Part shown: positions 59,285 to 64,000 of the stretch, one piece after another
Numbering within the stretch: the stretch's first letter is position 1
Layout: the number at the start of each line of letters is the position of its first letter
Assembly (NCBI RefSeq): GCF_001552255.1
Contig: NZ_BCQV01000021.1
Location: forward strand, 1 to 64,000
DNA length: 64,000 bases
Reading direction: 5' to 3'
DNA from: Alicyclobacillus shizuokensis NBRC 103103
GTDB lineage: Bacteria > Bacillota > Bacilli > Alicyclobacillales > Alicyclobacillaceae
Made by a program: the position numbers and the translations under genes
Notes under the pieces: model-generated
What the model was told of the DNA's origin: nothing
Database searches by the model: none
Seen by the model: the letters and a program-made list of their open reading frames with translations, nothing else

Positions 59285-59333
59285 GGGGGAACAGAGACGG
59301 GCTGCCGCGACGCAGCCGCGAGGAGAGATTCGG

Positions 59334-63640
<4,307 letters not shown>

Positions 63641-63652
63641 GTATCAGGGCGG

Positions 63653-63805
63653 TTACTCGCGGCCGCGCACGAATTCGGCCACGCTGTACTTTTCTTCTGT
63701 GCGCGCGTGAAACCATGTCACGCGGGTGGAATAGCGGCCGAGCGCAAACACGACCGGAATGCCGACGATGCACGCGACGAGGATTTCCTGACCGGTGGTG
63801 AGCAT
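63653..63805 (-). CDS. Small single-pass membrane protein
   Basis: The 50-residue protein has one hydrophobic segment (LVACIVGIPVVFALG, about residues 10-24) and a polar C-terminus rich in charged residues. ATG 63805 has GGAGGGG 5 bases upstream; longer frames to 63886 lack a ribosome site. No family is recognised, and translation is supported mainly by the ribosome site and a compact frame. It converges with ligA. Confidence 0.45.
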   Translation of the reverse strand: MLTTGQEILVACIVGIPVVFALGRYSTRVTWFHARTEEKYSVAEFVRGRE

Positions 63806-63911
63806 GCCATCCCCTCCGTTCTCAGACCGTGTGGCGAGACGCTGGATGCGACTGTCCGGTACATGTGTATGAGAACGGCCGGGCAATCATGTCGGTCTGG
63901 CCGTCAGGCGA

Positions 63912-63940
63912 TTGCGTTGCTGGCAGGCCTCGGCTATGAT
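63912..63940 (+). promoter_or_regulatory. Candidate promoter for a gene beyond the window
   Basis: TTGCGT (63912-63917) and TATGAT (63935-63940) have a 17-base spacer on the plus strand. A second TTGACG at 63951 with TATAAG (19-base spacer) follows. No start codon is convincing before the window ends. Confidence 0.4.
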
Positions 63941-64000
63941 AGTGGGGAATTTGACGGACGCGCTTGTTCTGTGAGTATAAGCGCAAGGTAGGCCAGGAAA

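Overview
The window looks like chromosome from a high-GC, endospore-forming Bacillota, most like the Alicyclobacillaceae (Alicyclobacillus, Kyrpidia, Effusibacillus). Evidence: a prkA-yhbH-spoVR sporulation cluster, a gerA/gerB/gerC-type germinant receptor operon, a CotF-type coat protein, strong AGGAGG ribosome sites with many GTG/TTG starts, TTGACA/TATAAT promoters, PhoP boxes of the Bacillus type, a TnrA/GlnR box, an S-box (SAM-I) and a ydaO-type (c-di-AMP) riboswitch, and a pcrA-ligA pair. I see no insertion sequence, prophage, CRISPR array or rRNA. The species call is inference.

Layout. 0.1-4.7 kb: PrkA kinase, YhbH and SpoVR, co-oriented. 4.8-8.3 kb: small membrane protein, an ABC-2 exporter pair and a VTT/TVP38 membrane protein. 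8.6-12.2 kb: methionine salvage, with mtnW-mtnX-mtnB on the minus strand behind a SAM riboswitch and an intrinsic attenuator; mtnD is divergent from an abutting promoter. 12.2-17.4 kb: two small proteins (one a CHY zinc finger), then a carbohydrate ABC importer (binding protein and two permeases, no ATPase) with its LacI-type regulator; a matching palindromic operator lies upstream of each unit. 17.6-25.4 kb: cardiolipin synthase, gerABC operon, FMN glutamate-synthase-like protein and a UDG-fold-like unknown. 25.5-32.2 kb: ammonium channel with a TnrA/GlnR box at about -51, an MFS transporter, a large MMPL/RND exporter and its MarR regulator. 32.3-38.7 kb: a phosphate module (phoP, phoR, pstB, pstS, pstC, pstA) with three separate 11-bp-phased Pho-box arrays; pstB precedes pstS and no phoU is seen. 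38.8-48.4 kb: Ogt, ribokinase, aldo/keto reductase, DinB-fold protein, class B penicillin-binding protein, L,D-transpeptidase, CDF metal exporter, FAD-linked glycolate/lactate oxidase and GNAT. 48.5-51.7 kb: an OpuC-type osmoprotectant importer with one permease, behind a c-di-AMP riboswitch. 51.8-58.9 kb: membrane proteins, CoA-binding protein, fatty acyl-CoA synthetase, DUF2512 protein, CotF-like coat protein, a PspA/IM30-TPM-domain pair and a DCC-family thiol protein. 59-63.8 kb: tRNA-Pro(CGG) with its own promoter and terminator, pcrA, ligA and a small membrane protein.

The main theme is nutrient and osmotic control wired by cis-elements that can be read directly: SAM (methionine salvage), c-di-AMP (osmolyte uptake), phosphate (PhoP boxes), nitrogen (TnrA/GlnR box), an unknown sugar (LacI-type operators) and a drug or lipid exporter (MarR-type operator). 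I found no wholly new system. The best leads are the rearranged pst locus, the single-permease osmoprotectant importer under c-di-AMP control, the unassigned LacI/ABC regulon and a UDG-like protein of unknown function.
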